Positions 1 through 11,059 of a stretch of DNA of 64,000 bases are shown one piece after another; the first letter of the stretch is position 1, and every line of letters starts with the position of its first letter. Source of the DNA: Isoetes taiwanensis (Eukaryota; Streptophyta; Lycopodiopsida; Isoetales; Isoetaceae); NCBI GenBank assembly GCA_021234155.1, contig JAJEKV010000019.1, forward strand, positions 6,218,284-6,282,283, read 5' to 3'. Under the pieces are notes generated by a model. The model made no database searches, was not told the DNA's origin, and worked only from the letters and a program-made list of their open reading frames with translations. A program made the translations under genes and the position numbers.

Positions 1-33
1 ACTCTTTTATGAATCCGACATTTTTATCTTCAG

Positions 34-377
34 AACATGGTTAAAATCCACCTTTGGATGTTTGTATTCTCACTGCTATTTCTGAAATTGATACATGCTA
101 TTGTTGAGAATGCAGTGGGGGATGAAAGCAAGGATGTTGCTTTGAAGGAAAAGATAATCGCTATAGGCAAGAAACAAAAACTAAATGATAAAGGTAGATT
201 ATTTATAGTTTGGTCAATGATGTCGCAGCTTTGGCACTTTTTCTTCTCTCTGCCGAGAGTAATTGATTTACTTCCATCTCCGATGCAGTTAAAAAGCAAG
301 CAGATACAATTGAGGAACTCATTAAGAAGCTAGAAATTATGAGGAAAAGAGCAAATCCAACACTTCCAACTCCATAA
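34..377 (+). CDS. Probable 3'-terminal exons of an unidentified gene entering from the left edge
   Basis: Two exons are proposed, 34-193 and 289-377. A pyrimidine-rich acceptor (CAG at 31-33) precedes the first. The donor at 194 (GTAGAT) and the acceptor CAG at 286-288 join in phase, giving AAA-G|TT-AAA, and the frame closes at TAA 375-377. The first exon starts with a hydrophobic run (LWMFVFSLLFLKLIHA) that could be a membrane segment or signal peptide if ATG 37 is the start. It then turns into a charged, Lys/Glu-rich stretch. The second exon is a short amphipathic helix-like coiled segment (DTIEELIKKLEIMRKRA) ending in Pro-rich residues. Family not recognised. The model rests on splice signals and a coherent frame only; the hydrophobic part may be intronic. 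A retrotransposon primer site follows at 781. Confidence 0.4.
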
Positions 378-780
378 TGACGGGCAGTTTCCGCATAATT
401 GACAAGGCATCAAGGTGAAGAATGCCACAACAGTACATGTTTAACGATGGCCAAGTTTTTGGGTTCGTAACTAGTGTCATCACAAACCCTTTTTTTTTTC
501 TTGTTTTCAAAATAATTAATAAGATGATATGAATTCGAACCAGATTGGTCTTCTATTAAAACTTCACTAGGAACTTTTTTTAACGAACTTTTCCTTCAAC
601 AAAGATTTATAAAAGAATCATCAGAATTTTTTTCTTCAATAAATTTACAAAAGAATTATGTATTTGTCTGTAGTGAGAACTTTTTGTTCCAGGCATTTAT
701 AGCAGCTCAAGTCCCATTTGTGTTTGTTGGGAGCTCGTGATTGGGTGGTGAGCTAGCTTGCTACGTCACCTCTGTGTACG

Positions 781-792
781 TGGTATTAGAGC
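781..792 (+). other. Primer-binding-site-like sequence of an LTR retrotransposon
   Basis: TGGTATTAGAGC differs by one base from the plant consensus TGGTATCAGAGC, which pairs with the 3' end of initiator tRNA-Met. It lies about 1.1 kb before a Ty3/gypsy reverse-transcriptase remnant on the same strand, so a decayed 5' LTR probably ends just before it. I could not fix the LTR boundaries, and the distance to pol is short for a complete gag-protease region, which suggests internal deletion. Confidence 0.45.
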
Positions 793-1889
793 GGTACATT
801 GTGTTCCAGTAAGCTGTTCTTTTTAATTGGACAAGTTCTGCCATACTAATTTGCAGTTAGAGATGGCATTTGCGCTTCCACATGTATCTCCAAGAAAAAG
901 ATGCTTGGCTATGTTTGGTGGCTTGAATTATGCCCTTGGAACTATGGATGTACGGTAGTTGTCTTGTATGTTCTTAAAATATTAACCATGCTTTAAGAAG
1001 ACAGTATTTTGTTTTTAAAGACTTTAAAGAGAACTTTCAAGACAAAGTATGCCACGAAGATAAGCAAAGGTTATCAACAAAGGGGAGGGAGATACAAAAA
1101 CAATAATTAGCATGTCACATTAATAGTAGGTGTATTGTTTTAAAAGGGTAAAGCACGTTTTACCATATTTCTATGGTTTATCAAAGTACAACAAAAGCAT
1201 GTCTAATGTTGGACATGCTTGTTACTATTTTTTGGACTATCATTTTGCAAATGTGGTTGTGGCATTAGTCTTTACATGGAGGAAGCAACTAAAATCAATT
1301 TTTGTGTTTTAGCTAAGTAAAAGATATTGGTTTTGGGTTGGCTAAATTACCATCTTCAAGCTCATAGAGATTTAGTTGCACTTGACTCAATGGCCTTCAC
1401 TAGTTGTAGGATGTTATTCTTACTTTCTATTTGGTCAAGTAATGCATACTTGTCTCTCTCATTTGTGTTCCATCTATAAGTCAGGTGTTTATGCCGCCAC
1501 CACGGATTGACAAGGGATTTGCACTTGTGTGATGCTTATAAATCATTTGAGTGTATGCTAAGGGGTCTTTTATTGCCTATTTTGTACTTATAATAATCGG
1601 TATCTACCATTTATCTGACTTCTAGTTGTATTTTAAAGGGTCCAAGGGTATAACAAGGCATTTTTATATGTATGATGATAAGGGGTTTTTGTTTAACCCT
1701 AGGAACGTGGATGCCATATATCCAGAATAAATATAGGAGAATACCCTAAGCGAAATAAATGATAAGGATAACTTCTTTAATTGATTGGATTGCTGGTACC
1801 CTAGGTATGAGCAAGATCTTTAAGTCAGTTAAGGAGCTCATTTTGAACGTTTGGCAATGGAAACTCATTTTGTATATTTGGTGGTCTAG

Positions 1890-2600
1890 TGTATCTCCAT
1901 TGAATGAGCAGCAAACTGTCTTTTCTCAATATTACGACCATATCTTTTCAAATGAAATTCCACAAACTTTACCTTCTTGATGTCCAAACTATCATAACGT
2001 TGTTCTTCCTCGAAAAGAACCTTCTATTCGAGTTCCTTATTGGAGAATGCATGGCCAACAAGATGAGATTCGACGCCAGCTTGATGAGTTATCTCACGCT
2101 AGATTGATCTGCCATAGTTTTTCAGCTCTTCACCTTTTGGTGCTCTTGCCTTGTTGTTCAAGAAAAAAGACAATTTATGGCGTATGTATATTGATCATCA
2201 CGCATTGAATAAGATCGTCATCAAGAAAAAGTTGGCTATACCCGGGGCAGATAATTTGTTTGAGCAACTCCAAGGTGCCACGACTTTTAGTCGTCTTGAT
2301 CTTAAGTTGGGCCATTGGTAACTTAAGTTTGCACCTGAAGATGCTATTCACACTTATAAATGTGCCGCCTTCTATTGTGAGGCTTGTGGGGCAAATATTT
2401 GAAAATGTACATGGTGCTTATGCCGTTGTTTTCTTTGTTAACATATTAGTTTTCAGTAAGTTCATGGAAGATCATTATTTGCATGCACAAAAAGTTTTTC
2501 GTCAACTGAGGGATGAGTGTACTATGCTTAGTCCTAAAAAAAGAGTCTTTTTTTTCAATAAACAATTGAATATATGGTCAGATTGTTTGCGCTGACGTTC
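1890..2600 (+). pseudogene. Ty3/gypsy retrotransposon pol remnant (reverse transcriptase)
   Basis: With several frameshifts and stops, the plus strand reads through the usual start of a gypsy reverse transcriptase. It has a segment like YWRMHGQQDEIRRQLDEL, then a block like MYIDHHALNKIVIKKK, then TTFSRLDLKLGHW. A later block (AVVFFVNILVFSKFMEDH) corresponds to the catalytic YxDDILVYS motif, but the two aspartates are lost (FVNI), so the enzyme is dead. Frames change near 2100, 2250 and 2400. The known role of the family is copying element RNA into cDNA. No intact flanking LTRs were identified, although a primer-site-like sequence lies upstream. Confidence 0.75.
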
Positions 2601-2754
2601 TTAAAGTCGATCACAGTATGGTACAAGCAATTGTTCATTGGCTGATGCCTATGCCTTGTTCGGTATGCATTATGTTACTCTTTGGGATTATGCAACTACT
2701 TTACGAAGTTGGAAAGTGTAATTTTGCCTTGCCTAGCTTTCAAATCCCCCAAAT

Positions 2755-2930
2755 GAAGGTAAGAACTTTTTGTATTGATCAGGTTGGAAGAATAACAATG
2801 GATCAGATGTAATTCAAGTACAAAGTATCCCACACGAATTTGAAACATACCTGCAGCTATAATACTCATAAATTTCTCTCTATTTGATTCAATTCTCAAC
2901 CTCTTCTTCTATCTAACTGGCTGATATGAA
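2755..2930 (-). mobile_element. LINE 3'-end fragment (copy 1)
   Basis: The first bases (GAAGGTAAGAACTTTTTGTA, plus-strand view) and the later TTCTTCTATCTAACT segment are shared with the copy at 3872-4065 and, in part, with the one at 33000-33110. The reversed sequence resembles the 3' untranslated end of plant L1-type elements, which ends by running into poly(A). This copy has no clear T-run, so its tail is eroded. It sits just after the gypsy pol remnant. Confidence 0.45.
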
Positions 2931-3324
2931 TATGGTAGCTCGGGGGCGTGATCTAGATGTTAATTTTGGTCAATTATGAACAGTTTTGTAGCACCGTTGC
3001 AGTATGTGAGATGAAAATTGAAGATAATATATCATAAATTAAGTTGTGGATCAAACTTAAACAGCTTATAAGAGCTTCAAGAAAGCAAAATATGAGACTT
3101 AAATAAATTGGTTGGCAGTTGGAGAAATATTCTTCAATGGTGAACATGTTGTAGATGTCGGGTAATGCATACACCTTGATAAATATCTATGCAGTTAGGG
3201 AAGAGCATAAGCATCTGTGTGGGAAGTGACAGTTGATGCCTACTATGAAATCATATATGGTGAAAGGCAAGGCTCGACATTAATCGGCATATTTAGCGCG
3301 CTCAGATCGATCCCTCGCCGAGTA

Positions 3325-3442
3325 GATCTTGATGCCATCTTCCCGAAACACCGGCATAAATGGGTAGAAGCGACTACTCATAAATGTCTAGACGGTTTGC
3401 CCAATTGGTGAAGGGCATGTCGGTTAGGAACATTACAGTTGT
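3325..3442 (+). repeat. Dispersed/LTR-like repeat, copy 1
   Basis: This about 118 bp block is clearly homologous to 6040-6158, including the shared stretch ACACCGGCATAAATGG and TAGAAGCGACTACTCATAAA. The second copy lies just inside a sequence that looks like the start of a gypsy 3' LTR, so the pair may be LTR fragments of one decayed element spanning about 3.2-6.2 kb. Alternatively they are independent copies. Confidence 0.5.
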
Positions 3443-3871
3443 GTGTTGAGATTGAATAATAATCTGTGTTTGATGGGCGGGCTGGCAGAGACATTTCTTC
3501 CAGCGGCATAGCCATTTCTTCCAAACATAACATATTGAAAAAACGCTTTGCTATTTGTGATGCATTATCAAAGACCGGCCCTTTCCTCCACCAAATACGG
3601 GTTTATTTCAACATTTTTCCTTTCTTTTCTTTCTTTTTGTTCTCGAATCAAAGAGGCAAATGTAAGATGGACAGCTCTGAAGCTTTCACTATATAGCCAT
3701 CAATCAACAAATGCTATTCTGTCGGTTTTGGCCTTTATTTATTGGTTTATGCTATTTCATTATTTGCTAGTCCACTTTTCAGTAAATTCTAACCTTATGG
3801 GCAAAGAGGTTACAAAGGTAATCTAAGGGTAGTTTAGAGACCTGTAAATGTACCTTTTGGGTCCTTTGCTT

Positions 3872-4065
3872 TTTTTTTTTTTTGTGAAGGTAAGAACTTT
3901 TGTATTGATCAATGGAAGAATTACAACACAAAGATCCTCATGGATCGATATAATTTAAGCCGCATAGGATCCCACATGGACTGAAGTTATATCTCGCGAA
4001 GCATGCGACTCATGAGTCTCTCTCTAATTTCTTCTTCTATCTAACTAATACTACAAGATTAACAC
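3872..4065 (-). mobile_element. LINE 3'-end fragment with poly(A) tail (copy 2)
   Basis: A run of about 17 T (poly(A) on the minus strand) is followed by GAAGGTAAGAACTTTTGTAT and a body shared with the copy at 2755. A T-run at one end and abrupt loss of homology at the other is the pattern of a 5'-truncated non-LTR insertion read on the minus strand. No coding part remains. Confidence 0.5.
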
Positions 4066-4069
4066 ATCT

Positions 4070-5400
4070 TCTCGCTAAATAATAGAATACTACAGATTCA
4101 AATTCATTTTCCATAAACTCGCAGACATACAATCCTCAATGCTCCAAAAACTCTCTAAGTAAATAGAAATGAAAAGAAGAAAAGAGATGTGGGAGTAACC
4201 TCGAATAATCTCCCCGTGATCAGCCGTGAGAAGCCAAATATGTTTCCAATCTATGAACAAATTCCATGTGCCTTTACAACCAAATGAAAGATTAAAGTAA
4301 GATGCCGCATTGCCTGGATGCTCCAGCCACCTAACCCGTATAGGCTAGGACATTACTGCCCCCACCCAATTTAATCCTCCCTAATTTCCTCGCCTGGCGA
4401 TATGGGTGGTTTTTAATCTCACATACTCAAAAAGCATGGGCTATATTACACAAAAGCTTTCTGCATAAAAAGTTGACTGCCTTTCATTGCCCCTTCAAAC
4501 TCCGCCTCTTCATTGCCCTTCCATAGCCCTTCATTGCCCTTCAAAAAATCATGAGTTTTTTATTATATAAAGGATATAATGAGTATATTAGCGATGCAAA
4601 ATGATGATGACATACCATTTGGTGAAGGTGCTTATATGTAGCTTCTCGTGATGGTCAAAAACCGGGTAGGTCAATAAAAAGTTACCCATAGACCGGTCTT
4701 GATATGGAAGCGCCTTCGACACATTCAAATCCCTTAGCCTCGGGCGATCTCTAAATAATCTAACATCCCGCTTTAAAATCAGAATTTAAGATCAAGAATT
4801 TACTCGCCCTTTCAAGAAAACATATCCCCAGATCTTTCCACACAGCGCTAAGGCAGTGAGGGGAAAACCAAATGGATAGAAGTTCCAACTAAAAAGATTG
4901 CCAAACGCACTCCAAAACCGCCTTTGGCGAATTCGCTCAATTCTGCTCCACCTTAGTGGTATTCACGCCGCGATTTGGTTTAACAAATCACTACCCAAAG
5001 ATTGAGAGCGTAATACCACTTTGCGGCCAATGCGCGCAAATCCATGCAAGACCGCCAGCCGCCCGTAAATCAAATTCAATTTCTTTGAAGAAAAACTTCG
5101 CACATCGGCAAACCCCTACTCAGCACCTGATCATCTTATCGTTTGTAAGAAGGTCTCATGAAATAAAGATTCTTTAAAGAGGGATAGGAGGGCGCTCTTC
5201 CCCGCTGCCGCCTTTAGCCGCAGCGCGAACGTGAGCGCCAAGAACGGTCCATCCCTCTCCAAGAACGCTCTTGCTTTGTTACCATCATCATAAAGCTACC
5301 AAAGTATTGATTGGCCGCAGTAATCGGACTGCTTTGTCATTTCTTTGTTCCTTTCGAAAATTGTGGGATTGAGCATCTTGGAGGCTACGGAACACGTTTC
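4070..5400. other. No gene recognised
   Basis: There is no convincing coding sequence. Around 4485-4545 a short motif (TTCATTGCCC) recurs several times. A mildly GC-rich patch lies near 5190-5260. The open frame at 4956-5177 has no recognisable domain. Confidence 0.4.
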
Positions 5401-5579
5401 AGATATGTAGAGTAGAGCGGAACCGCGGGAAGCCGGGTGATGCTAGTGGTGCGGTGGGAGGTGGAGCTGATGGAGCTCCCACGCTGCCGTATTCCTCGCA
5501 AGCAATTCAACAAGCTTCGCACAGATTGCATCCCATCAAAAGAGGAAGCAGAAAGCTATCAAGAAGGTGCCGAAGATAC

Positions 5580-5860
5580 TAAGAGGGAAGTAAGTTCACC
5601 GTAAGAACACAACTAGGATGATGCAGATGCATGGTTCCGTGGAGGAGCTTTATTTGATTTAACGTCAGGCTCTCCTCGCCATGCAATGTCAGGAGGATTT
5701 GCACGTATTTGGTGGGAGACGCGTCTGATAGACATGGGAAGACTCTCGTGCGTACTACATGGGCAGAGTTCAAGAGTGCCTTTGAAGGTCATTTTCTTAC
5801 TTCCGTGATATAAGGTAGAGAAGATGAACGAATTTCTTTGATTGTAGCGCATTGGTATCG
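5580..5860 (+). pseudogene. Ty3/gypsy gag remnant
   Basis: In two neighbouring frames the plus strand reads GGFARIWWETR and then TTWAEFKSAFEGHFLTS. This matches the core of the retrotransposon gag domain: A..WW, then TW.EFK..F...F. A frameshift separates the two parts and a stop follows, so it is not functional. It lies about 130 bp upstream of a sequence resembling the 3' end of gypsy pol and the polypurine tract. Most of pol is therefore missing between them. Confidence 0.6.
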
Positions 5861-5976
5861 TGAGCAGCTACTCAGCCCGAAGCCCCATGGGGCAAAGATG
5901 ACCCGGACTACCGTTGGACGCTAGGTCATGACTTGGTGTTGAACACCATGGGATGGTGTGGTCTATGGTTTGTGAT

Positions 5977-6160
5977 GTTCGAGGACGAGCATAGTTCTAG
6001 TGGGAGAGATTGTAATGTGCGCATGGGAGACCGCTCAAGTAGATTTTGGTGTCATGTTACCGAGACACCGGCATAAATGGATAGAAGCGACTACTCATAA
6101 ACATCTAGACGATTTTGCCCAGTGGGTTAAGGCCATGTCGGTTAAAAACGTTACATTAAC
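5977..6160 (+). mobile_element. Ty3/gypsy 3' end: pol terminus, polypurine tract and LTR start
   Basis: GTTCGAGGACGAGC followed by TAGTGGGAGAGA and TGTAATG closely resembles the common plant gypsy arrangement. In that arrangement the last pol codons are followed by a polypurine tract and a 3' LTR that starts TGTAA. The putative LTR begins near 6011 and contains the second copy (6040-6158) of the repeat at 3325-3442. Its 3' boundary is not resolved. Confidence 0.55.
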
Positions 6161-6295
6161 TTGCCTGAAATTAATCCCAAAACTTTCAGTGGTTTAGCTA
6201 AATTCTACACATTTTCCCTCTCATACTTTCTAGCATTTAGCTACAGTAACCTAAAATTCATCCCAAAATCTTTTATAGTGTGGTCAATGAAAAAC

Positions 6296-6500
6296 ATTAA
6301 GCTAAAATTACTATACTTTTTTCAATTGTTTACTTTAGTCATTTTCTTTATGAAAACATTTTAAAACAATGCCATTTAGCTAAGGTTAAAGAGCGCGACA
6401 GAAGTTAAGCTAAAATTATATTTTTTTTCCAATTTTTATTTTAGCCATTATTTATTGAAAATGTGCTAAAAATCGTCAAATAGCTAAGTTTAGCACTTAA
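6296..6500. repeat. Tandem duplication, period about 107 bp
   Basis: Two AT-rich units both begin TAAGCTAAAATTA (near 6298 and 6405). Both then contain TTTAG[TC]CATT and a poorly conserved AT-rich end with ATTTAGCTAAG or AATAGCTAAG. The divergence is high, so the duplication is old. No coding potential is seen. Confidence 0.55.
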
Positions 6501-6806
6501 ATTATTCCATGACTTCATGTAAGTCAAAACTGATTCCAGAGAAGGAAGAGTTTGTCTTTTATAAGGTGTAATCTTATTTATTTACATCATTATAACTGGG
6601 ATTCATATCATGTGGAGGTCCAAATAATAAAAAAGTATAGTTTAGATGGCGTGAATTTCAGGATACAATAGTGATGATTAAGACTTACTTTTCTTCTTGC
6701 CAAATATGCCTGTGTTTATGGGCTAAAAACAAAACAAAAAACTACACTCTCGCATTTCTATCTATGTTGCACACCCGTTGCAAGGTTAGGTAGAAAATGG
6801 AAAACA

Positions 6807-6925
6807 TGCTTTCTTAATGCTCTACCCTATATTTATTGATATCGGGATGGAGTATAATAAATATTGGTGCGTGCTTTCTTAATGCTCTACACTATATTTA
6901 GTCATATCACGATGGAGTATAGTGC
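6807..6925. repeat. Tandem duplication, period about 65 bp
   Basis: TGCTTTCTTAATGCTCTAC starts at about 6807 and again at about 6872. Each copy is followed by a related CTATATTTA...GATGGAGTATA segment. Confidence 0.6.
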
Positions 6926-7254
6926 ATCTTTTTTTATCTAAACTATTATGGGAACTAGCTTGAGCCCTGCCCTTTTACATAAATTCCGGTGAAGTATGGG
7001 GCCCAAAGTAGTATCACTTCTGCTACTTGAATGACTTGGAGCAGTCCGTAGTGCTTCCTCTCTTAGTACGCAGCACTAGGGTGAAGTCCACAACCCCATA
7101 TCAAATTCTACCGCTAGACAGATTCTTGCCTCTTCGTAGGGACTCCGCCCCTCGATCGCCACATTGTCTATTTCCTCGAAGGTGGTCAATATGGATTATG
7201 TCATTTCCTAAACTAGCTATATCATGGTGCAAAAACACATACAAGGTGAAAGAT

Positions 7255-8645
7255 CTCTTAGATTCTAAAATTCTACAGAGATTACCCTAGATTTTCTCAA
7301 AGATGTCCCAAGATCTCTTCTACATTTCAAGATTCTATGTATATTCTCCTAGATTCCCTTAGATCATATGAAAGCCCCAAGATTCTCCAGATTCTCACGT
7401 AGATTCCCATATAATGCAAAAGATTCTCCAAATTCCCCAAGATTTTAAGTGTAGATTCTCCTATACTCTTTACATTCTATGAAGATCTCAGATCCCTCCA
7501 AGATTCTAGATTCTCCTCAAGATTCCCATAGTTTCCCAAGAATCTATATATAGATTCTCGACTCTCTAAGATCCTATGAAGATTCCTTTAGGCTCTCCAA
7601 GATTCCATCAAGATCCCCCCTAGATTCTCAAAATTTCCATCAAAATTCCCTTAGATTCCCAAAGATTCTCTCAAGATTCAAGCATCATTCCCAAGATTCT
7701 ATATAGATTCTTTTAAGATCCTATCAAGATTTCCCCTAGATTCTCAAGTATCTTCTATACACTTTCAGATCCCTCATAGATCCTCTTGAGATTCCTCTAT
7801 AGTCCTTAAGAGATTCTCTTGAGATTCCCTAAGTTTTCAAAGACTATCCTAAGACTCCTATAGATTCCCAAGAATCTATCTAGATTCTCTTAGCTTCCCT
7901 TACATCTTATGAGGACACCCCTAGATTCCTCTCAAAGATTCTCCCAAGAATCCTATAGATCCCCAAAGATTCTCGTGTTGATTCTCCCAGACTTTTAAGA
8001 TCCTATAGTTATTCCCTCTAGATTCTCAAAGATCCTTGAGATTCCACTAGATTCTTATATTGAGATTCCTCTAGATTCCTCAAGATCCTATGAAGATTCC
8101 TCTAGATTCTTTTAAATGGGCCTATGGATTGTACCCAAGAAGGTTCCTTGCATCTCTAAGATTCTCTAGATTCTAAATTTTATGAAGAATCCTATAGATT
8201 CCTCTTAGATTGTCCCCCTAAGATTCTACATAGATTCCCAAGATTCTGTGTAGATTCTCCTAGATTCTAATCCTAAGGAAGACCAAGGATTCTCTAATAT
8301 TCCATCAAGATTCCCCTAGATTCTCAAAGCATTTTATGAAGATTCCAATCGATTCCTCTAGGTTCAAAGATTCTCTTATGATTCCTATAGATTCCTAAAG
8401 ATTCTAATGAGGTTCCTCTAGATTCTCGTGAGATCCCGTGAAGATTCCCTATATTCTCTTAGTGTACCATAGATTTCGCTTAAGATTTACTTAAGATTCC
8501 ATTGATTCCACTAGATTCAAGAAAGGTTCTCTTGTGACTTATAGATTCTTAAAGATTATTTTGAGATTCCTCTAGATTCTCAAAGATCCCGTGAAGATTC
8601 TCTAGATTCTCTTTAACATACCATAGATTCTACATAGATTCCTTA
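7255..8645. repeat. AGATTC-based degenerate low-complexity array, about 1.4 kb
   Basis: The hexamer AGATTC, mostly followed by CC, TC or CT, recurs dozens of times at irregular 9-20 base spacing. The linkers are pyrimidine-rich, such as CCTCTAGATTCTC and CCTAGATTCCC. Occasional AAGATCCTATGAAGATTCC blocks suggest longer higher-order units. The motif is almost entirely in one orientation. Stops occur in every frame and no protein is encoded. The array begins within an otherwise ordinary stretch and ends abruptly just before an LTR-like sequence at 8656. Confidence 0.85.
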
Positions 8646-8655
8646 TGGATCCAAC

Positions 8656-9263
8656 TGTTGGTCTAACTATGACAAAACGGTGACAAAAGCACCACTCATT
8701 GGAAAGCTCTCGACGAGGAATCCACCCCAATCCCACCCCTAGTGCAAGTTACTGCCTTTGAATTTGATTAAGAAAAGGAAGCTCTCAGAGAAAGTCCATC
8801 CACAAATGCTTTTCCACCTCACGCTTTATTAATGAGAATGCCACCTCACCTCATTTAAAAAGAAAAATGTAATTTTAATATAAAACTTCTAATGGGTAGG
8901 ATTTATCCTAACCTTTGATCTAACGGTTGAAGATCATACACCAAATCACCTTTAAGGAACCTTCCTTGCACTTCCTTACAAAAATCAAAGGCTATGATTT
9001 CGCCTTCCCTTTGATCCCACGACTACGCATGGGGTGCATGCCCATGCATCTACACACATCCAAATAAGTGGCCGGTGATTTAACCCCTAAATTCGACTAC
9101 TTTAGATGTGTGGAAAAGGAGCAAATCGATGTGTCCTACATCAAAGTGTGTTTATATATACAAGAATTTCTCATGCGTACCAAGGCCGCCGCTGTAATCA
9201 TTTCTCTTGTCTAATTCAATGCAAGAGTTTGAATTGTGTCTATTCAAAATGAAGTGTATGTCA
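8656..9263 (+). mobile_element. Putative LTR (5' LTR or near-solo), about 608 bp
   Basis: The sequence starts TGTTGGTCTAAC, a common start for copia-class LTRs. It contains a TATA-like TTTATATATA near 9151 and ends TGTATGTCA at 9263. Three bases later comes TGGTATCAGC (9267), which matches the first nine bases of the plant initiator tRNA-Met primer site. The TG...CA ends, a TATA box in the second half and a correctly placed primer site together support an LTR. I found no second copy in the window, so internal and 3' parts are lost, diverged or outside. Confidence 0.5.
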
Positions 9264-9713
9264 AGCTGGTATCAGCTTGTGGATCCGTATATGGTCCAAG
9301 AGTTCTATACTACAAAAAATTCTTTTAAGTTGTATTACGGTGATCCTAGGATCCCTCGGGTATGGTGATCTAGGTATATGGCCCCAAACTTGTGGATTGA
9401 ACCCACTATTAATGGCTAACATTTGATATCAAGAATGCATACTTAGTGAAGGCTTATGTCTATCACTCTCGAACAGTATAATACATTAGAAAGATGACCG
9501 GTGTGAATGCTGCATCTTTGTTTCCACTCAAAACGCAAAAAAGTTAGACGCAACTTAAAGAAGCTCCTACTTTTGAAGGATTTACTAACATTTATTAGCA
9601 CTTATGCAATGTATGCAATGAGGAAATAATTTGCTACTATAGGATGCAATTCAATAGTTATATAAAATGTATGATACCCCATAATATAAGGATGCATTTC
9701 AAGAGTCAAGTAT

Positions 9714-9800
9714 GCGTTTCAATAATCATGGTGGTTGTGATAGAACATTTTCATTATGCATTTCAATAGTCATGGTGGTTGTGATAGAACATTTTCATAT
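9714..9800. repeat. Tandem repeat, 44 bp unit, two good copies
   Basis: GCGTTTCAATAATCATGGTG and GCATTTCAATAGTCATGGTG start consecutive units, each ending TAGAACATTTTCAT. A degraded relative occurs near 9856 and another trace near 9693, so the array was once longer. Confidence 0.75.
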
Positions 9801-10954
9801 TTTTTATTTCACGTGAATGATCAACTAAATTCACTTCATATTAGCAACATTTACATTTGCGATTCAATAGCCATGATTGCTCTAATAGAACTAATAACGG
9901 CTTCTTTAATGTAACACGACAACAACACAAAATTCAAGTGTTAATGGTCACCAAGTTCTCAAAATAGAAAAAGAAACTTGTTAGAAGAAAAGCATTTTAT
10001 GCCGGTAATTATCGGGTTGGCAAAGGTATGTAACAATGGTAAGGACATAATAAATTACCAAAAGCCCGTGGTATTTAAACTATAATACTCCTATGCAAAG
10101 GGGCTATTAAGAGCCCCCATATTTAAACTATTGTATCTTTGACTAATATGTCATGCAAAACCACCACCAAATTTTACTTTTTTTTTATGCAAGCTTGTAC
10201 AACTCAAGTAGATCTTTCTATACAACATGAATATCTTCATGTCGCTCTATGCAAATAAACGGGCACTCATTCTTTAAAGCCCATTGTATAAGATCTAGCT
10301 TTGGAAACATCTATGGATCTTGCTTTGGTTGTTGAAAGAGATACTTTTAAGCCGCATAGTGTTTGCAGTAGCAAAACAGTTTCCAATGTAAATATTCAAG
10401 AAATGCATGCCCAAAGCCAAATGGACATGTTTAGCATATATGAGATGATATAGCACACATGGATCATCCCTACCCACGTGTGACACCCCTTACTGCACAC
10501 CTCTGTTGTGCTAAATCACCCCATGGTTTCTGATAAGTTGATAATTGGCATTGCCCTCAACTCTATTGATTGTTTCTACACATCATTGCTATTAGTTTCT
10601 ATTTAGTTCTCTTTGACCCTCCATGCTATTTAGCTTGAACTGCTTTGTCGATTCCCCTACATTATGTGGTTATCAATTGTTTAGAAAAGAAATTTCCCCT
10701 TTATGTAGAACAATATTAGCCTTGTGCATTCCCCACATTATGTGGTTTTATCCTGACGGTCAGAAAAAGTTTCGCCAGCGTGGTGTTAAGATCCTTCAAC
10801 TGAATTAGCCCCATTAACAATTCGGCCCCAAGGGGTAACGATTTTACCTTTTGGGAATAAGGTTTAACCCTAATAACACCGAATCTCAAGGGTAACGCAT
10901 TTTACCTTGGAATGTTGTCAAATGCGCCGTGTTCTAATAACGCTCTTTAAGGTC

Positions 10955-11015
10955 TAATCTCATAAATTGGTCTCCGTGGACGCTAAAAATCTATTCTGGC
11001 CTTCTAGTAAGACTC
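10955..11015 (+). repeat. Copy C of a dispersed element ending in TTGGTCTCCGTGGAC
   Basis: TTGGTCTCCGTGGAC followed by GCTAAAAATCTATTC is the reverse complement of the conserved core at 20397-20450, where the reversed sequence is TTGGTCTCCGTGGAC then ATTAAAAAATCTATTC. A third relative lies at 22590-22660. Here the pentanucleotide tail is reduced to a single unit. Confidence 0.6.
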
Positions 11016-11059
11016 CTACCAAGGCTGTTTGACCCGGGAGGGTCTTAAATGTATGATTA

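Noticed and set aside
9714-9800. CRISPR-like array
   Set aside because: The repeats are directly adjacent without spacers, only two to three copies exist, and the genome is eukaryotic.
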